NCBI GenBank assembly: GCA_902799655.1
Contig: CADCBH010000017.1
Location: 21,027-85,026, forward strand
Origin: an uncultured Bacteroidales bacterium
Lineage (GTDB): Bacteria; Bacteroidota; Bacteroidia; Bacteroidales; Bacteroidaceae
DNA: 64,000 nucleotides
Direction of reading: 5' to 3'
The translations under genes were made by a program, and so were the position numbers. Numbering within the stretch: position 1 is the stretch's first letter; the number at the start of each line of letters is the position of its first letter. Shown here piece after piece: positions 23,678 through 31,494 of this stretch. The notes below the pieces were generated by a model. That model was not told the origin of the DNA, made no database searches, and was given only the letters and a program-made list of their open reading frames with translations.

Positions 23678-25594
23678 TCAATTACCCCAATATCTAACGT
23701 CCACAACTCTTCCATTTCTAACCCAGATAGAATAAAGAGTAGCGTTGTCGGTCAGTGTCCTACCAAAATTTTTCCAACCTAGACCCGTGATTCGATATAG
23801 TTTGTAGTCGCCACTTTGCTTTTCAAACTTCAGAGTAAATGCGCTTTTCAGGAGCTCTTCTGGCATTCCGACAATTGGATTTTGATTGAGAGCTGCGTCA
23901 ACGTATTTCTTGCCAAATCTTTTACACAAGGTGTTATATTGCGCCATAGCTTTTGCCTCTGCTGCTTTCTTTTCTGCAGCCAACTGTTGCTCTGACTTTC
24001 CTTTCTTGTAGTCGATACGTTTTCCGTTGGCTTTGATAAGTGTTCCATTCCAAAATTGAAGTTCAGGAAAGCTCAGATCACTAATCTTAAATTTTTCTGT
24101 AGACGCTCCGGCAAAACCACCCCCAGCTTCGTGGTTTTCAAATTCGTAATAAAAATCTCCTACGTATTTGTCACCATTAGGGAATGACAAGAGTTTTACG
24201 ACGTCTCCATTAACTTCTTTAATTGTGAGTATTCCTCCATTTCTGTGAATTGATCCAGACTTAATTATATAATCGTTTGCTGTTAGTGAATAGTCACAAT
24301 TAAGATAATCACCATTTTTATATTTGATTTCTAAATTTGCATCATCACTATGCATATTATTAAGTTTAACATCAGAAATCGTATCGTTTGCATTAGCACC
24401 AATGACACAATTTTTAATTATTTGCTTAAAGGGAATAGCAACTCCATCTTCTGTAACTGTATATAATCTATCTTCTTTTAAATACCCTACTGTCTTAAAT
24501 GGTCTGTACCCTATCGCGTTGGTTCTTATATCAACATATTTTAACGGAGTACTGTCGTTTGGCAAATATAATAAATCACCCGTATACCAAGTTAAGGAGA
24601 ACGGTCTTTTGTCTTTTACTTCCCATGGGAAATACTCGTCGCGGTTGTCTTTACTTCTTTTTTCTATTATTATTCCTGATGGACAATACACTCTTACAAC
24701 ACCATTTTCATACTTCATGACAATACCATTTTCAGATGTCACTTGCCAATCGCCCAATGAGGAAGAATTAGAATCTTGTATTGTTACAAAATCACCATTA
24801 TCATACTTATCAGTATGTACGCCTTCTAAATAAAAATCACTCTTATAGCCTTTCATGGTTTTAGTATATAAAAGTGTATATCCTGCTTTTTCGGGAGTCG
24901 TAAAAGTTGGCGATTTCCTCTTTCCACGATATGAAACATCGAATATTTTTATGTCCTTATACTTATCAAAACTGCGAGATGAAAAGACTCCAATATTATA
25001 TAAGATATTATCCGCATTTATTAAACGATCCACATATTTTTTTAAGCGACCAATGCTTAATTCTGGCGACAACAGTTGGGCAGCACTCTTTATTTTTTCT
25101 TTATCATTCAAAAGAGCAATTGGAATCATCATAGCGCAAGCTTCACTATTCGGGTTCGCTTTTACATATTCTGCAAATTGATTATATATATCTTTTGATT
25201 TTCTCTGTAATCCTTCTATATATATGTCCACCTCATGTATCTTTTCATAAAAATCTGAACCGTTTATGTCATATCTTCCATCATTTTTATCAGTTATTAT
25301 AACTTTTTCTCCGGGCATAGCAGGTATGACATAGTAACGAATTTTATCCGTCGACAATTCTTTTGTTATAAATAAAAGAAAAGTAGGTTCAAATAAATCA
25401 CACGAACCACTACTCGTTGAATATGTTTTTAAGGTTAGGGTGTCAATCTCTTGCTTTAAAGCATCAAATTCTGTTATAACAATTCCGTCCTTATCCGCTA
25501 GTTTATACGAAAGATGTAAATCCCAACTAAGAGTTCCTTTTGCTATGCAATTTACTGAAATAATTAGAAATAATAAAAAAAGTTTTGTTTTCAT
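23678..25594 (-). CDS. Exported protein with DUF4369-like start and MORN-like segments
   Basis: 638 residues with a signal peptide (MKTKLFLLFLIISVNCIAKG). The first part (residues 60-110, with IRYYVIPAMPGEKVIITDKN) resembles the DUF4369 region found before thioredoxin-like domains in Bacteroidota, but no thioredoxin domain with CxxC follows. Residues 380-530 contain weak MORN-type repeats (FPNGDKYVGDFYYEFENHEA). An Ala/Lys-rich helix (EQQLAAEKKAAEAKAMAQYN) leads to a C-terminal domain in which GMPEELLKSAF recalls SmpA/BamE-like folds. It follows the gene at 25649-26512 by 54 bp on the same strand. It is clearly more AT-rich than its neighbours. Function unknown; the domain hints are weak. Confidence 0.6.
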   Translation of the reverse strand: MKTKLFLLFLIISVNCIAKGTLSWDLHLSYKLADKDGIVITEFDALKQEIDTLTLKTYSTSSGSCDLFEPTFLLFITKELSTDKIRYYVIPAMPGEKVIITDKNDGRYDINGSDFYEKIHEVDIYIEGLQRKSKDIYNQFAEYVKANPNSEACAMMIPIALLNDKEKIKSAAQLLSPELSIGRLKKYVDRLINADNILYNIGVFSSRSFDKYKDIKIFDVSYRGKRKSPTFTTPEKAGYTLLYTKTMKGYKSDFYLEGVHTDKYDNGDFVTIQDSNSSSLGDWQVTSENGIVMKYENGVVRVYCPSGIIIEKRSKDNRDEYFPWEVKDKRPFSLTWYTGDLLYLPNDSTPLKYVDIRTNAIGYRPFKTVGYLKEDRLYTVTEDGVAIPFKQIIKNCVIGANANDTISDVKLNNMHSDDANLEIKYKNGDYLNCDYSLTANDYIIKSGSIHRNGGILTIKEVNGDVVKLLSFPNGDKYVGDFYYEFENHEAGGGFAGASTEKFKISDLSFPELQFWNGTLIKANGKRIDYKKGKSEQQLAAEKKAAEAKAMAQYNTLCKRFGKKYVDAALNQNPIVGMPEELLKSAFTLKFEKQSGDYKLYRITGLGWKNFGRTLTDNATLYSIWVRNGRVVDVRYWGN

Positions 25595-25648
25595 ATACGT
25601 TATATATTTTAGATGTTAATATATTACCTGAAAAATTCTGTAAGCCGA

Positions 25649-26512
25649 TTATTTTGCATCTTCATCCTTTTTATTATTGGGGAAGTCATATGAGATTTGT
25701 GCAATAAAATCATCAAAATCTATATCTTTCCCATTACGACTAATATTTTTCTTTGTTAAACTTACATTTTGTTTGTTGTTTAATACTGCATAAGGAAATG
25801 AGTTGATTTTCATTTCCTCAATCCGTCTTACCCATTTTTCATTATTTCTCATGATAATTAAGATTTTGTTCTCGGAAGGTTTATTTAACCACCTTTTTAA
25901 AATAAAGTCAGTATAATGATAAGAAGGAAGGTATTGAGGAAACTCAAAGCCCCTCACAGAATGATAGGGGAAATATTCTATCATGAAAAAACGCGGATAC
26001 AACGTCTTTTTTAAGAGCCGATTTGTTTTGTTCCTTATCCAAGAATAACCATCATGGCCTTTCATGTGATACCAAAAACTATGCTTAATCTGATGGGATA
26101 AGTTTAATTTTGTCAACAGTTCATATTTCAGTCTATTATATTCTACCTTTTCAAATTCTTCATCTCTCTTTCCAGGATTCATATTGAGTAAATACACATT
26201 ACTTTCAGGATCTCCCGTGTATGGTTCAGGAAGAGTATTCAATTGAATATTATGCTTGACAATCCACTCATTAACCAATGCTTCAGGTTTTATGTTTTCG
26301 GGCTCAAGTAATTGAATTACCTTCTCCTTGACAATATCAAATTTCCCTTGGGTAAAAATGTAATCTTCTATTTCTTTAGTAACAAAATTAAACTCGTCAC
26401 ATTTTATAATTCCTTTAGATTTTGCACCTAATAGAGCAAAATAATACCAGTCACAATCGGGTATTGTTTTGTTCCAACTTATATCTAACCAAGGATTTTC
26501 TATTAAATTCAT
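25649..26512 (-). CDS. Conserved hypothetical protein, possibly uracil-DNA-glycosylase-like fold
   Basis: 287 residues, no signal peptide or membrane segment. PYTGDPESNVYLLNMNPGKR (about residues 98-117) resembles the strand-loop motif LxxNPG of the uracil-DNA glycosylase superfamily; FFMIEYFPYHSVRGFEFPQY and KILIIMRNNEKWV could be later strands of such an alpha/beta fold. This is a faint resemblance and the catalytic residues cannot be assigned. The gene is AT-rich, first in a two-gene unit with the MORN-like protein, and is preceded by a hairpin-rich leader of nearly 300 nt with its own promoter. Confidence 0.55.
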   Translation of the reverse strand: MNLIENPWLDISWNKTIPDCDWYYFALLGAKSKGIIKCDEFNFVTKEIEDYIFTQGKFDIVKEKVIQLLEPENIKPEALVNEWIVKHNIQLNTLPEPYTGDPESNVYLLNMNPGKRDEEFEKVEYNRLKYELLTKLNLSHQIKHSFWYHMKGHDGYSWIRNKTNRLLKKTLYPRFFMIEYFPYHSVRGFEFPQYLPSYHYTDFILKRWLNKPSENKILIIMRNNEKWVRRIEEMKINSFPYAVLNNKQNVSLTKKNISRNGKDIDFDDFIAQISYDFPNNKKDEDAK

Positions 26513-26534
26513 ATTTATACAATATTAGCTATTA

Positions 26535-26814
26535 GTATTCCACATACACACAAAGAGTGTGAGCCTTCTTGACATCCCTTAGCAAGAAGGTTCTGGAATA
26601 CCTGTGTACGTCAGAATGAAAATCAGCTCACACCTGCAGGTATATATGTGAGCTGACTCCATAGCGGAGAGAGCAGTATATATGCTACTGCAGGAGGAAC
26701 AGCTTTCAGACTTCTCACCCGTACACGTTGAATTTTCCAGATTCTCTTGCGGGTCAAAGCTAAATAGCTCTCCTCTATGTCCGTCACCCATCGCTGGATA
26801 ACGCCACAAAGATA
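26535..26814 (-). ncRNA. Hairpin-rich structured leader or small RNA
   Basis: A -7 box TATCTTTG lies on the minus strand at 26814-26807; the RNA would begin near 26800 and run toward the gene starting at 26512. Perfect hairpins within it: TCAGCTCACA/TGTGAGCTGA (26623-26656), GCAGTA/TACTGC (26673-26691), CCTTCTTG/CAAGAAGG (26564-26590), CACAC/GTGTG (26547-26561). Long-range pairs GTGTACG/CGTACAC and CTGGAA/TTCCAG enclose the central hairpins, and GTATTCCA/TGGAATAC encloses the last two in a three-way junction. No known RNA family is recognised, and no T-run ends it. It may be a cis-acting leader. Open frames across it look like chance. Confidence 0.5.
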
Positions 26815-27090
26815 GGAAATAATTTTGAAAGTTGTAACATTGTGAACTGATTTTTTTATTTTTGTTACAAAAATAGACATATTCCACCAAAAACGATTAG
26901 TCCATTTTAGTCCTTTTCAGAGATTGAGTATCACAGGGACTGGTACCTGTCATACATGATAGAGTGAGGAGTGTGGAGTAAAATGATGTCTGAATTCTGA
27001 TGGAAGAGGGAAGATGGAGGAGTGAGGAGGGAAGGTAAATTTTCCAACCTCCTGACTTGATTATCTGGGAATTAAATATTTTTCCTTTTT
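26815..27090. other. Gene-free stretch
   Basis: Mostly AT-rich. It includes GGGACTGGTACCTGTCATAC near 26936, which resembles ACCAGGTACCTGTCACC near 61294 and the ACCTGGTTCCTGACAC near 22346; these may be worn copies of one short repeat. No coding sequence is seen. Confidence 0.35.
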
Positions 27091-27093
27091 TTC

Positions 27094-27124
27094 TTTGTAC
27101 TTTGCAAAAAACTTCATATATTTG
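27094..27124 (+). promoter_or_regulatory. Promoter of the MNT gene
   Basis: TTTG (27094-27097), 19 nt, TATATTTG (27117-27124). It lies 30 nt before the start. Confidence 0.75.
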
Positions 27125-27154
27125 CAAAGTGAAATAACTGTTCTAGATTGTAAG

Positions 27155-27448
27155 ATGAAGTCGCAAGCTGAAATATTAAATCTGATGAGATGTTACAAGC
27201 CAACGGCTCAGAAAAAATATGGGATGACGAAACTCGGCATCTTTGGTTCTGTGGCTCGCGGTGAACAAACAGACAATAGCGATGTAGACATCTGCTACGA
27301 AGGTCAGGCTCCATCATTACTGACCTTAGATATGATTCAGGCAGAACTAGAGCAATTGCTTGACTGTAAAGTTGACCTTGTAAGAGTTCGCGACAATATG
27401 AATAGTTTATTGCGTCAAAGAATAATAAGGGATGGCATATTCGTTTGA
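27155..27448 (+). CDS. MNT-type minimal nucleotidyltransferase, apparently without its HEPN partner
   Basis: 97 residues from ATG 27155 (MKSQAEILNLMRCYKPTAQK); the upstream in-frame ATG lies at the promoter. The motif GSVARGEQTDNSDVD is at residues 31-45, the pol-beta nucleotidyltransferase GS...D-x-D core, followed by LLDCKVDLVRV. Minimal nucleotidyltransferases commonly act as antitoxins (MntA) that AMPylate a HEPN RNase encoded just downstream. No HEPN gene follows here, only a 16-codon frame (ATG 27432) and a hairpin. It may be an orphan antitoxin or the remnant of a pair. Confidence 0.8.
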   Translation: MKSQAEILNLMRCYKPTAQKKYGMTKLGIFGSVARGEQTDNSDVDICYEGQAPSLLTLDMIQAELEQLLDCKVDLVRVRDNMNSLLRQRIIRDGIFV

Positions 27449-27497
27449 TACAGAAATAACTCTTGTATCAAAGTCTGATTAAATACTTGACAAAAAG

Positions 27498-27582
27498 TTT
27501 GGTGGTGTAAAAAATCCTTTGTAACTTCGCATTTCGATTTCGGAGCGGGTTGTGTCATTGTGATACATCTCGCTCTTTTTTT
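27498..27582 (+). promoter_or_regulatory. Promoter followed at once by a leader terminator
   Basis: TTTG (27498-27501), 20 nt, TAACTTCG (27522-27529; one change from the -7 consensus). A hairpin with a T-run starts about 14 nt downstream: GAGCG (27543-27547) with CGCTC (27571-27575), inner TGTGTCA/TGATACA pairing, then eight Ts. This gives a leader that could end early or read through into the small gene at 27606. Confidence 0.55.
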
Positions 27583-27605
27583 AAAACTAAAAAAATAAAA
27601 CCACT

Positions 27606-27737
27606 ATGAAACCAAAAGCAACGAAATGGGCCTGTTTGGCCCAAGTCAAGGAAGCCTGCGCTGCCTGCTGCTCAGGTTTCCAACGAAAGAACGAGTTACT
27701 AACCATTAATGGCGAGGCAGTGTGGAGGGAGGAGTGA
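27606..27737 (+). CDS. 43-residue Cys-rich small protein
   Basis: ATG 27606 to TGA 27735-27737: MKPKATKWACLAQVKEACAA, CCSGFQRKNELLTINGEAVW, REE. Four Cys lie within 13 residues (C-x7-C-x2-CC), which could bind a metal, though no standard finger is formed. It has its own promoter-like sequence with a terminator hairpin in the leader and a strong terminator behind, so it stands as an independent unit. I do not recognise a family. Confidence 0.45.
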   Translation: MKPKATKWACLAQVKEACAACCSGFQRKNELLTINGEAVWREE

Positions 27738-27741
27738 AAAA

Positions 27742-27775
27742 CAGACCGCCAACGGAATTGTGGCGGTCTGTTGGT
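27742..27775. terminator. Terminator between the small Cys-rich gene and glnN
   Basis: CAGACCGCCA (27742-27751) pairs perfectly with TGGCGGTCTG (27761-27770). It lies between convergent genes. Confidence 0.8.
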
Positions 27776-27796
27776 TTGTTATCTCTTCTGCCGTGA

Positions 27797-30013
27797 TTAG
27801 CGGATGAAGAGCAGTTCACGATACTTCGGCAGGGGCCAGAGGGCATCGTCGACGATGAGCTCCAGCTTGTCGATCTCGTAGCGGATGGTGTCGAGCTTCG
27901 GCTCTACCTGATCGTGGTAGGCAATGGCCTTCTGGTGCTCGTCTTCAATCTTGTTGGCCTTCTTGCGGGCTTCAACGAGTTCCTCAACACCTTTCTCGAT
28001 AGCTGTGGTGCGCTCGGCAATCTCCTCGATGATCTTCTTGTTGCGGGCAGAGAGCTTGTCGGCAGTGTCGATGGGGAAGATGACGGCCATGTTGCCGACA
28101 TTCTTCAGCAGCTGACTCTGATAGCGGGTGGCTACGGGGATGATATGGTTCATCGAGAGGTCACCCAATACGCGGGCCTCAATCTGAATCTTCTTGGTGT
28201 AGGTTTCCCACTTCACCTCGTTGCGGGCTTCGAGCTCCTTCTTGGTCATGACGCCCAGACTCTCGAACATGTCGATGCTCTCCTTGTCGAGGTAGCGCTC
28301 AAAGATTTTCGGACAGCTCTTCTCGACATCGAGACCTCTCTTCCCGGCCTCAACGACCCACTCGTCGGAGTAGCCGTTGCCATCGAAGCGGATGGGCTTA
28401 CAGGTCTTGATGTCCTCGCGGAGCACGTCGATGATGGCGTGGAACGTAGCGCTGTGCTCAGTGCCGGCAAGTTTCTTCTCAAACTCGGGAATGCGGGCAT
28501 CGACACGCTTCTTGAAATCGACGAGGGCCTCGGCAACGGCACTGTTCAGCGCTATCATGGCGCTGGCGCAGTTGGCCTCAGAACCTACGGCACGGAACTC
28601 AAAGCGGTTGCCGGTGAAGGCAAAGGGAGAGGTGCGGTTGCGGTCGGTATTGTCGATGAGCAGCTCGGGAATCTCGGGGATGTCCATCTTCAGCCCCTGC
28701 TTGCCAGCCATTGCCAGAATATCATCCTTGTCGGCCATCTCGATATGGTCGAGCAGTTCGCTGACCTGCTTGCCGAGGAATGAAGAGACGATGGCAGGAG
28801 GTGCCTCGTTGGCACCCAGACGGTGGGCATTGGTGGCACTCATGATAGAGGCCTTCAGCAGACCGTTGTGCTTATAGACACCCATCAGCGTCTCGACAAT
28901 GAACGTAGCGAAGCGCAGATTGGCCTCTGCCGTCTTGCCGGGGGCATGCAGCAGGATGCCGTTGTCGGTAGAGAGCGACCAGTTGTTGTGCTTGCCGCTA
29001 CCGTTGATACCTGCGAAGGGCTTCTCATGGAGCAATACGCGGAAACCGTGCTTGCGGGCTATTTTCTTCATCAGCGACATCAGCATCATGTTATGATCGA
29101 CAGCGAGGTTGGTCTCCTCAAAGATAGGAGCGAGCTCAAACTGGTTGGGAGCGACCTCGTTGTGGCGCGTCTTGCAGGGTACACCCAGCTCCAAAGCCTG
29201 AATCTCGAGGTCACGCATGAAAGCAGCCACACGCTCAGGGATAGAGCCGAAGTAGTGGTCGTCCATCTGCTGGTTCTTGGCAGAGTCGTGGCCCATCAGC
29301 GTACGACCCGTCAGCAGCAGGTCAGGACGAGCGGCATAGAGGCCCTCGTCGACAAGGAAATACTCCTGCTCCCAGCCCAGGTTGCTCTGCACCTTCTTCA
29401 CTGAGGGGTCAAAGTAGTGGCACACATCGGTGGCAGCAACATTCACTGCGTGGAGCGCGCGGAGTAGGGGAGCCTTATAGTCGAGAGCCTCGCCGCTGTA
29501 AGAGATAAAGACGGTGGGGATACACAGCGTGTCGTCGATGATGAACACTGGTGATGTAGGATCCCAGGCAGAATAGCCGCGGGCCTCGAAGGTAGAGCGG
29601 ATGCCACCAGAGGGGAATGAAGAGGCGTCGGGCTCCTGCTGAACGAGCAGCTTGCCAGTGAACTCCTCGACCATACCACCCTTGCCGTCGTGCTCGATGA
29701 ACGAGTCGTGCTTCTCGGCGGTTCCCTCGGTCAGAGGCTGGAACCAGTGTGTATAGTGGGTGACGCCATTCTCTACAGCCCACTGCTTCATGCCAGCGGC
29801 TACGGCGTCAGCGATATCGCGATCCAGACGGGCACCATTGTCCATCACGTCAATCATCTTCTCATAGACTTGCTTTGGCAGATACTTGTACATCTTCTCA
29901 CGATTGAAGACCTTCTTGCCAAAATACTCATAAGGTCTCTCACTTGGTGCTTTTACGTCGAGTGGCTTCTTCTTGAAGGCCTCACCGACAACCTGAAATC
30001 TTAATGCTTCCAT
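27797..30013 (-). CDS. glnN: Glutamine synthetase type III
   Basis: 738 residues, typical of the long GSIII (GlnN) family of Bacteroidota and cyanobacteria and much longer than GSI. It makes glutamine from glutamate, ammonia and ATP. Family segments include FIEHDGKGGMVEEFTGKLLV, DASSFPSGGIRSTFEARGYS, FLVDEGLYAARPDLLLTGRT, HNEVAPNQFELAPIFEETNL, and FAGINGSGKHNNWSLSTDNG with the catalytic Asn-Gly-Ser-Gly-Lys-His. The C-terminal coiled helices (IEKGVEELVEARKKANKIED) are as in other GSIII. It heads the gltD/gltB side of the nitrogen cluster, with 23 bp to gltD upstream on the same strand. Confidence 0.95.
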   Translation of the reverse strand: MEALRFQVVGEAFKKKPLDVKAPSERPYEYFGKKVFNREKMYKYLPKQVYEKMIDVMDNGARLDRDIADAVAAGMKQWAVENGVTHYTHWFQPLTEGTAEKHDSFIEHDGKGGMVEEFTGKLLVQQEPDASSFPSGGIRSTFEARGYSAWDPTSPVFIIDDTLCIPTVFISYSGEALDYKAPLLRALHAVNVAATDVCHYFDPSVKKVQSNLGWEQEYFLVDEGLYAARPDLLLTGRTLMGHDSAKNQQMDDHYFGSIPERVAAFMRDLEIQALELGVPCKTRHNEVAPNQFELAPIFEETNLAVDHNMMLMSLMKKIARKHGFRVLLHEKPFAGINGSGKHNNWSLSTDNGILLHAPGKTAEANLRFATFIVETLMGVYKHNGLLKASIMSATNAHRLGANEAPPAIVSSFLGKQVSELLDHIEMADKDDILAMAGKQGLKMDIPEIPELLIDNTDRNRTSPFAFTGNRFEFRAVGSEANCASAMIALNSAVAEALVDFKKRVDARIPEFEKKLAGTEHSATFHAIIDVLREDIKTCKPIRFDGNGYSDEWVVEAGKRGLDVEKSCPKIFERYLDKESIDMFESLGVMTKKELEARNEVKWETYTKKIQIEARVLGDLSMNHIIPVATRYQSQLLKNVGNMAVIFPIDTADKLSARNKKIIEEIAERTTAIEKGVEELVEARKKANKIEDEHQKAIAYHDQVEPKLDTIRYEIDKLELIVDDALWPLPKYRELLFIR

Positions 30014-30036
30014 AATCGTTTTTGTTTTGGTGAAAA

Positions 30037-31455
30037 TTATTTCTTTGAAAGATAGTTGTTGACTTTAAGAGCTGTCTGACGACCGCTTGCCATTGCACGT
30101 ACCACGAGTGAGGCACCGTTGGCAGCATCGCCGCAGACGAAGACGTTGGCAGGATATTCCGGATGCTCAGGCTTGAGGAATCCCATTGCCAGCAGCACGA
30201 GTTCGGCCTTGATAATCTCCGGCTCACCCTTCTCCACCATGATGGGGCGACCACCCTCCGGGTTGGGTTTCCAGTCGATCTCCTGTACCTTGACACCCGT
30301 CAGTTTGCCATCCTTGCCCAAGAACTCCAGCGTGTTGATGTTCCATCGACGCGTGCAGCCTTCCTCATGCGAAGAGGTGGTCTTGAGGGTGCGCGGCCAC
30401 TCTGGCCAAGGGTTCTGCGGGTCTTCAGGACCCTCTACAGGCTTAGGCATAATCTCAATCTGAGTGACGCTCTTGCATCCCTGACGATGGGCTGTACCGA
30501 TGCAGTCGGAGCCTGTGTCACCACCACCAATCACCAGTACATCCTTGCCCTTGGCGGTGATGCGCTCGTCCTTCGAGAACTCGATACCTGCCAGTACGCG
30601 ATTCTGCTGTGAGAGCAGTTCGAGGGCGAAGTGTACACCCTTGAGCTCGCGGCCCGGTGCTTTCAGATCGCGGGCGGTGGGAGTGCCTGTAGCGATGACA
30701 ACGGCGTCGAAAACCCCCTTTCCAGCCTCCCCCGAGGGGGAGGGGTATTGTTCATTAAGAGCTTTCAATAGAGCATCAACGCCCTCCCCTCGGGGAGGGA
30801 TAGGGAGGGGGTTATTGTACTTAAACTCAATACCCTCTTGCTCTAACAGGGCGATGCGGCGGTCGATGATGGCCTTGTTGAGCTTGAAGTTGGGGATGCC
30901 GTAACGGAGCAAGCCGCCAGCAGCCTCGTTCTTCTCGAAGACGGTGACCTGATAGCCCATCAAGTTCAGGTCGTTGGCTGCCGCCAGACCAGCAGGACCG
31001 GCACCGATGACAGCCACCTTCTTACCATTACGCTTGATATCCGTCTTGGGCTGGATAAAACCCTCCTGGAAGGCCATCTCGGTGATGGCAGCCTCGTCCT
31101 CGCGGTTGGTAGTAGGCTCGTGGTTGAAACGGTTCAGTACGCAAGCCTTCTCACACAGAGCGGGACAGATGCGGCCCGTAAACTCCGGGAAAGGATTGGT
31201 GCTGTTGAGCAGGCGATAAGCCAGTTCCCAGTCGCCTTTATACAGCGCATCGTTCCACTCAGGGGCCTTGTTGCCCAGCGGACAAGCCCAGTGGCAGAAA
31301 GGTACGCCACAATCCATGCAGCGCGATGCCTGCAGTTTCCGTTCGCGCGAAGAGAGCGTCTGCTCTACCTCGCCAAAATCGTGGATTCTATCGTGAATCG
31401 GACGGTATCCCGCCTCTTGGCGGTGTATCTCCAGAAATGCTTTTGGATTTCCCAT
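30037..31455 (-). CDS. gltD: Glutamate synthase small subunit, with two in-frame palindromic inserts
   Basis: 472 residues. It passes electrons from NADPH through FAD and Fe-S clusters to GltB. The N-terminal Cys motifs (CMDCGVPFCHWACPLGN; then RICPALCEKACVLNRF) and two dinucleotide-binding motifs (VIGAGPAGLAAANDLNLMGY; VLVIGGGDTGSDCIGTAHRQ) are complete. Between EQEGIEFKYN and FDAVVIATGTPTARDLKAPG there are extra residues NPLPIPPRGEG (about 215-225) and YPSPSGEAGKG (about 238-248), encoded by GC-rich palindromes in opposite orientation. The gene continues gltB after 36 bp and is likely co-transcribed with glnN. Confidence 0.95.
   Translation of the reverse strand: MGNPKAFLEIHRQEAGYRPIHDRIHDFGEVEQTLSSRERKLQASRCMDCGVPFCHWACPLGNKAPEWNDALYKGDWELAYRLLNSTNPFPEFTGRICPALCEKACVLNRFNHEPTTNREDEAAITEMAFQEGFIQPKTDIKRNGKKVAVIGAGPAGLAAANDLNLMGYQVTVFEKNEAAGGLLRYGIPNFKLNKAIIDRRIALLEQEGIEFKYNNPLPIPPRGEGVDALLKALNEQYPSPSGEAGKGVFDAVVIATGTPTARDLKAPGRELKGVHFALELLSQQNRVLAGIEFSKDERITAKGKDVLVIGGGDTGSDCIGTAHRQGCKSVTQIEIMPKPVEGPEDPQNPWPEWPRTLKTTSSHEEGCTRRWNINTLEFLGKDGKLTGVKVQEIDWKPNPEGGRPIMVEKGEPEIIKAELVLLAMGFLKPEHPEYPANVFVCGDAANGASLVVRAMASGRQTALKVNNYLSKK
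30711..30814. repeat. Inverted doublet of GC-rich palindromic elements inside gltD
   Basis: Plus-strand head CCCCCTTTCCAGC with palindrome CTCCCCCGAGGGGGAG at 30713-30742, about 40 bp of coding spacer, and the inverted unit CTCCCCTCGGGGAG plus GGATAGGGAGGGGGTT at 30784-30813. The outer heads face outward, as in a REP doublet (REPIN). Confidence 0.8.
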
Positions 31456-31460
31456 TTTTC

Positions 31461-31494
31461 CAATTGATAATTGATAATTGACAATTGATAATTA
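31461..31494 (-). repeat. TTATCAAT-type linker repeat between gltB and gltD
   Basis: On the minus strand the gltB stop TAA is followed by TTATCAATTGTCAATTATC and more AATTATCAATT units up to gltD. The dapF-dapL junction (44366-44389) has the same form. Confidence 0.6.

Noticed and set aside
26535-26601. tRNA gene
   Set aside because: The branched fold has an outer stem and two hairpins, but no T-arm consensus, no anticodon arm of correct size and no CCA-type end.
26535-26814. Retron RNA or 6S RNA
   Set aside because: No reverse transcriptase gene is nearby, and the fold does not show one long rod with a central bubble clearly enough to claim 6S RNA.
26579-26890. Two overlapping minus-strand open frames of 85 and 103 codons
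   Set aside because: Neither has a recognisable family; both run across strong hairpins and a promoter, so a structured RNA explains the region better.
27432-27482. 16-codon frame after the MNT gene as a HEPN toxin
   Set aside because: Far too short, and no HEPN motif (Rx4-6H) is present; it overlaps a hairpin.
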